From positions 1 to 7,416 of the forward strand of contig CAZDLW010000266.1 in NCBI GenBank assembly GCA_964505975.1: a DNA stretch of 7,416 bases, given 5' to 3'. Under the pieces are notes generated by a model that made no database searches, was not told the origin of the DNA, and saw nothing but the letters and a program-made list of their open reading frames with translations. How positions within the stretch are numbered: position 1 is the first letter of the stretch; each line of letters begins with the position of its first letter. The DNA comes from Gp6-AA40 sp964505975 (GTDB taxonomy: Bacteria; Acidobacteriota; Vicinamibacteria; Vicinamibacterales; UBA2999). Shown here piece after piece: positions 5,435 through 7,416 of the stretch. The position numbers and the translations under genes are program-made.

Positions 5435-7416
5435 CTAGGCCTCCGTCATCGACTCCCGAGTCCGCGTTCGGCCAGGCTCGGCAAGGGGAGGCACGCTCGA
5501 TCCGAACATCCTCGCGGCAATCCAGTCCCTCGTGTCGGCCAGGATCTCGTACACGGTCGGGATGACCAGGAGCGTCAGCAGTGTCGACGTCAGCACGCCG
5601 CCGATGACGGCAATCCCGAGCGGGGCACGGAAGTCGCCCCCCTCCCCGTAGCCAATGGCCACGGGGATCATACCGGCAATCAACGCGAAGGTCGTCATCA
5701 GAATGGGCCGCAACCGCACGCGCCCGGCCTGGATGAGCGCGTCGCGCCGCGCCGCGCCCGCCTCCTCCGACCACTTGGCGAAGTCGATCAGCAGAATGGC
5801 GTTCTTGGCCACAATCCCCATCAGCAGCACGACACCTATCATGCTCATGATGTTCAGCGTCTCACCGGTCACGACGAGCGCCAGCATGACGCCGATGAGC
5901 GACAGCGGCAGTGACAGCAGAATCGCCAGCGGTTCGAGGAACGACCCGAACTGGACGACGAGGACGAAGTACATGAGCAGCACGGCCACGCCGAGCGCCA
6001 CGAACATCTGCGTGAAGATCTCCTGCTGGGTCTCGGTCTCGCCTCCCTGCGTGACGGCATAGCCCGGTGGCAATGCCACGTTTCGATCGAGGCGCCCCAT
6101 GGCATCACCGACGATCTCGGACAGCGGACGCCCTTCCGTGTTGGCTTCGACGTTGATCACACGTTCGCGATTCAGACGGTCGATGCGGGCAGGGCCAATC
6201 GCCTCGGTCACCCGTGCCACCTGACCCAGCGGAATCGTGCTCGTCCCGCCCTGCGGCCCGAGGACTACGAGCGGCAGCGCTTCGAGATCGGCGACGACCG
6301 AGCGGGACTCGGGAGCCAGACGGACGCGGACGTTTCGCGTCTTCCCGGAGGGGTCCACCCAGTCGCCGACGTCGATGCCAGCGAACGCCGGCCGAAGTGC
6401 TTGCGCCACCTGCCCCACTGTCACGCCGATCGATCCGGCCAGGGCCCGATCGATCCGAACGTCGAGCTCGGGCTTCTGGCCCTTGGTGGACAACCCGATG
6501 TCCACGGCGCCTGGCACCTCCCGCAGCTCGTCGGCGATCACCGATGCCAGTCGCGCCAGCTCGCCGGCGTCGGGCCCCTGCACCTGCAACTGGATCTGCT
6601 TCTCGCCCTCGTTGAAACCGGTTGAGATTGATGCGTCCACGCCGCCCAGACGCGTGAGATCGTTTCGGATGTCGGCGATGACCTGCGCCTGCGTCCGCGA
6701 CCGGCGGTTCTTCGGACTGAGCTTCACGAACACTCCTCCCTCGTCCACGGCGTCGCCCTGCCCTCCTATCGTGCTGTAGGTGTACAGAACCTCCGGACGC
6801 AATCGTGCGATGCGAGCGATCTCTTCGGCTTTGAGGCGGGTGTAGGCCAGGTTGGAGCCCGGCGGCGTCTCGAGCGTGATGCTGAACTCCGACTCGTCCG
6901 TATCCGGTGAAAAGGCCGCGCCGACAATCCCGTAGTACGGCAGCGCGAGGGCCACCATGAAGGTGGCAAGCGCAAGACCGACCATAGCCAGGCGATGGTC
7001 CAGCGCCCATGCGATGACATTCTTGTAGGCCTCCGCCCGGTGGTCGAACCACCGGTTGAACCGGCCCAGGACACGCGAAATCCAGGAGCGACGCTCCAGC
7101 GGCGTATGCGGATCGGGCCAATAGGCGGACAGCATCGGATCCAACGAGAACGAGACGAACAGGGAGACGAGCACGGAGCACGCGATCGTCAGCGCGAACG
7201 GCTTGAACCACTGCCCCGCAATCCCTCCGAGAAACGCGATGGGCACGAACACGACGACAATCGACAATGTCGTGGCGGTCACCGCCAGCCCAATCTCATT
7301 GGTGCCATCGAATGACGCGCGATAATGTCCCTTTCCCATGTCGATGTGCCGCACGATGTTCTCCCGCACGACAATCGCGTCATCGATGAGAATCCCAATC
7401 GCCAGCGAGAGCCCGA
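5435..7416 (-). CDS. RND efflux transporter permease subunit, C-terminal part (5' end outside window)
   Basis: The frame is open from the right edge, so the start is outside; 659 residues are visible, matching AcrB from about residue 395 to the end. It begins in TM4 with GILIDDAIVVRENIVRHI; the two Asp codons (7384-7379) correspond to AcrB Asp407/Asp408, the proton-relay pair. Next come TM5-TM6 (ATTLSIVVVFVPIAFLGG, then SVLVSLFVSFSLDPMLSAYW), TM7, a long periplasmic porter region (starting near TPPGSNLAYTRLKAEE), and TM8-TM12. The TM10 lysine equivalent to Lys940 is present in GIVAKNAILLIDFAKW (Lys codon 5806-5804). All visible proton-relay residues are intact, so it is likely an active proton-driven exporter of the HAE-1/AcrB-MdtB type. 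CusA-like metal pumps are less likely because they normally have a single Asp in TM4. Substrates cannot be read from sequence. Adaptor and outer-membrane channel genes are not in the window and may lie upstream. The C-terminus is short and polar, ending in MTEA, and hemQ follows after one base. Confidence 0.93.
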   Translation of the reverse strand, partial: GLSLAIGILIDDAIVVRENIVRHIDMGKGHYRASFDGTNEIGLAVTATTLSIVVVFVPIAFLGGIAGQWFKPFALTIACSVLVSLFVSFSLDPMLSAYWPDPHTPLERRSWISRVLGRFNRWFDHRAEAYKNVIAWALDHRLAMVGLALATFMVALALPYYGIVGAAFSPDTDESEFSITLETPPGSNLAYTRLKAEEIARIARLRPEVLYTYSTIGGQGDAVDEGGVFVKLSPKNRRSRTQAQVIADIRNDLTRLGGVDASISTGFNEGEKQIQLQVQGPDAGELARLASVIADELREVPGAVDIGLSTKGQKPELDVRIDRALAGSIGVTVGQVAQALRPAFAGIDVGDWVDPSGKTRNVRVRLAPESRSVVADLEALPLVVLGPQGGTSTIPLGQVARVTEAIGPARIDRLNRERVINVEANTEGRPLSEIVGDAMGRLDRNVALPPGYAVTQGGETETQQEIFTQMFVALGVAVLLMYFVLVVQFGSFLEPLAILLSLPLSLIGVMLALVVTGETLNIMSMIGVVLLMGIVAKNAILLIDFAKWSEEAGAARRDALIQAGRVRLRPILMTTFALIAGMIPVAIGYGEGGDFRAPLGIAVIGGVLTSTLLTLLVIPTVYEILADTRDWIAARMFGSSVPPLAEPGRTRTRESMTEA
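5440..5444 (-). promoter_or_regulatory. hemQ ribosome binding site inside the RND gene end
   Basis: GGAGG on the minus strand overlaps the Glu-Ala codons just before the RND stop (TAG, 5437-5435) and sits 6 bases before the hemQ ATG. Ribosomes ending the pump gene would pass over or stop beside it, which favours coupled re-initiation. Confidence 0.7.

Noticed and set aside
6105..7211. A 368-codon open frame on the minus strand
   Set aside because: It overlaps the RND gene in another frame; its translation is Arg/Gly/Ala-rich without membrane segments, while the RND frame is clearly coding.
5435..7416. CusA-type heavy-metal RND pump
   Set aside because: TM4 has the Asp-Asp pair and TM10 the Lys of HAE-1/AcrB-type drug pumps; CusA-type pumps usually have one Asp in TM4. 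Exact subfamily still needs a tree.

Overview
The window looks like chromosomal DNA from a high-GC, Gram-negative (diderm) soil-type bacterium. The gene mix (a DUF5916 outer-membrane-type protein, a DUF6152 secreted protein, HemQ-type haem synthesis, a Ycf46-like AAA+ ATPase and a short RodZ-like HTH protein) is most reminiscent of Acidobacteriota, perhaps Vicinamibacteria. That assignment is inference from family distribution recalled from memory. No rRNA, tRNA, CRISPR array, insertion sequence or phage gene was seen.

Layout: positions 1-3954 are read on the plus strand and 3957-7416 on the minus strand, and the two blocks converge with only two bases between their stop codons. Plus strand: the C-terminal 427 residues of a DUF5916-type beta-barrel protein (1-1284, start outside the window); a small secreted DUF6152 protein (1412-1837) with its own ribosome site and a possible promoter; an MgtC/SapB-family membrane protein (1944-2438); and a Ycf46-like AAA+ ATPase (2431-3954) whose start codon overlaps the end of the mgtC-like gene by 8 bases.

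Minus strand, in transcription order: the C-terminal ~60% of an RND efflux pump inner-membrane subunit (7416-5435, beginning in the TM4 Asp-Asp region); a coproheme decarboxylase, HemQ/ChdC (5433-4603), starting one base after the pump's stop codon with its Shine-Dalgarno inside the pump's last codons; a 178-base gap with small inverted repeats; and a short HTH protein (4424-3957).

The genes do not form one obvious pathway. Two pairs look translationally coupled: the MgtC-like protein with the Ycf46-like ATPase, and the RND pump with HemQ. I see no convincing complete new system. The best leads are the MgtC/Ycf46-like pair, the pump-HemQ junction, and the histidines of the DUF6152 protein, which could form a metal site once the signal peptide is removed.
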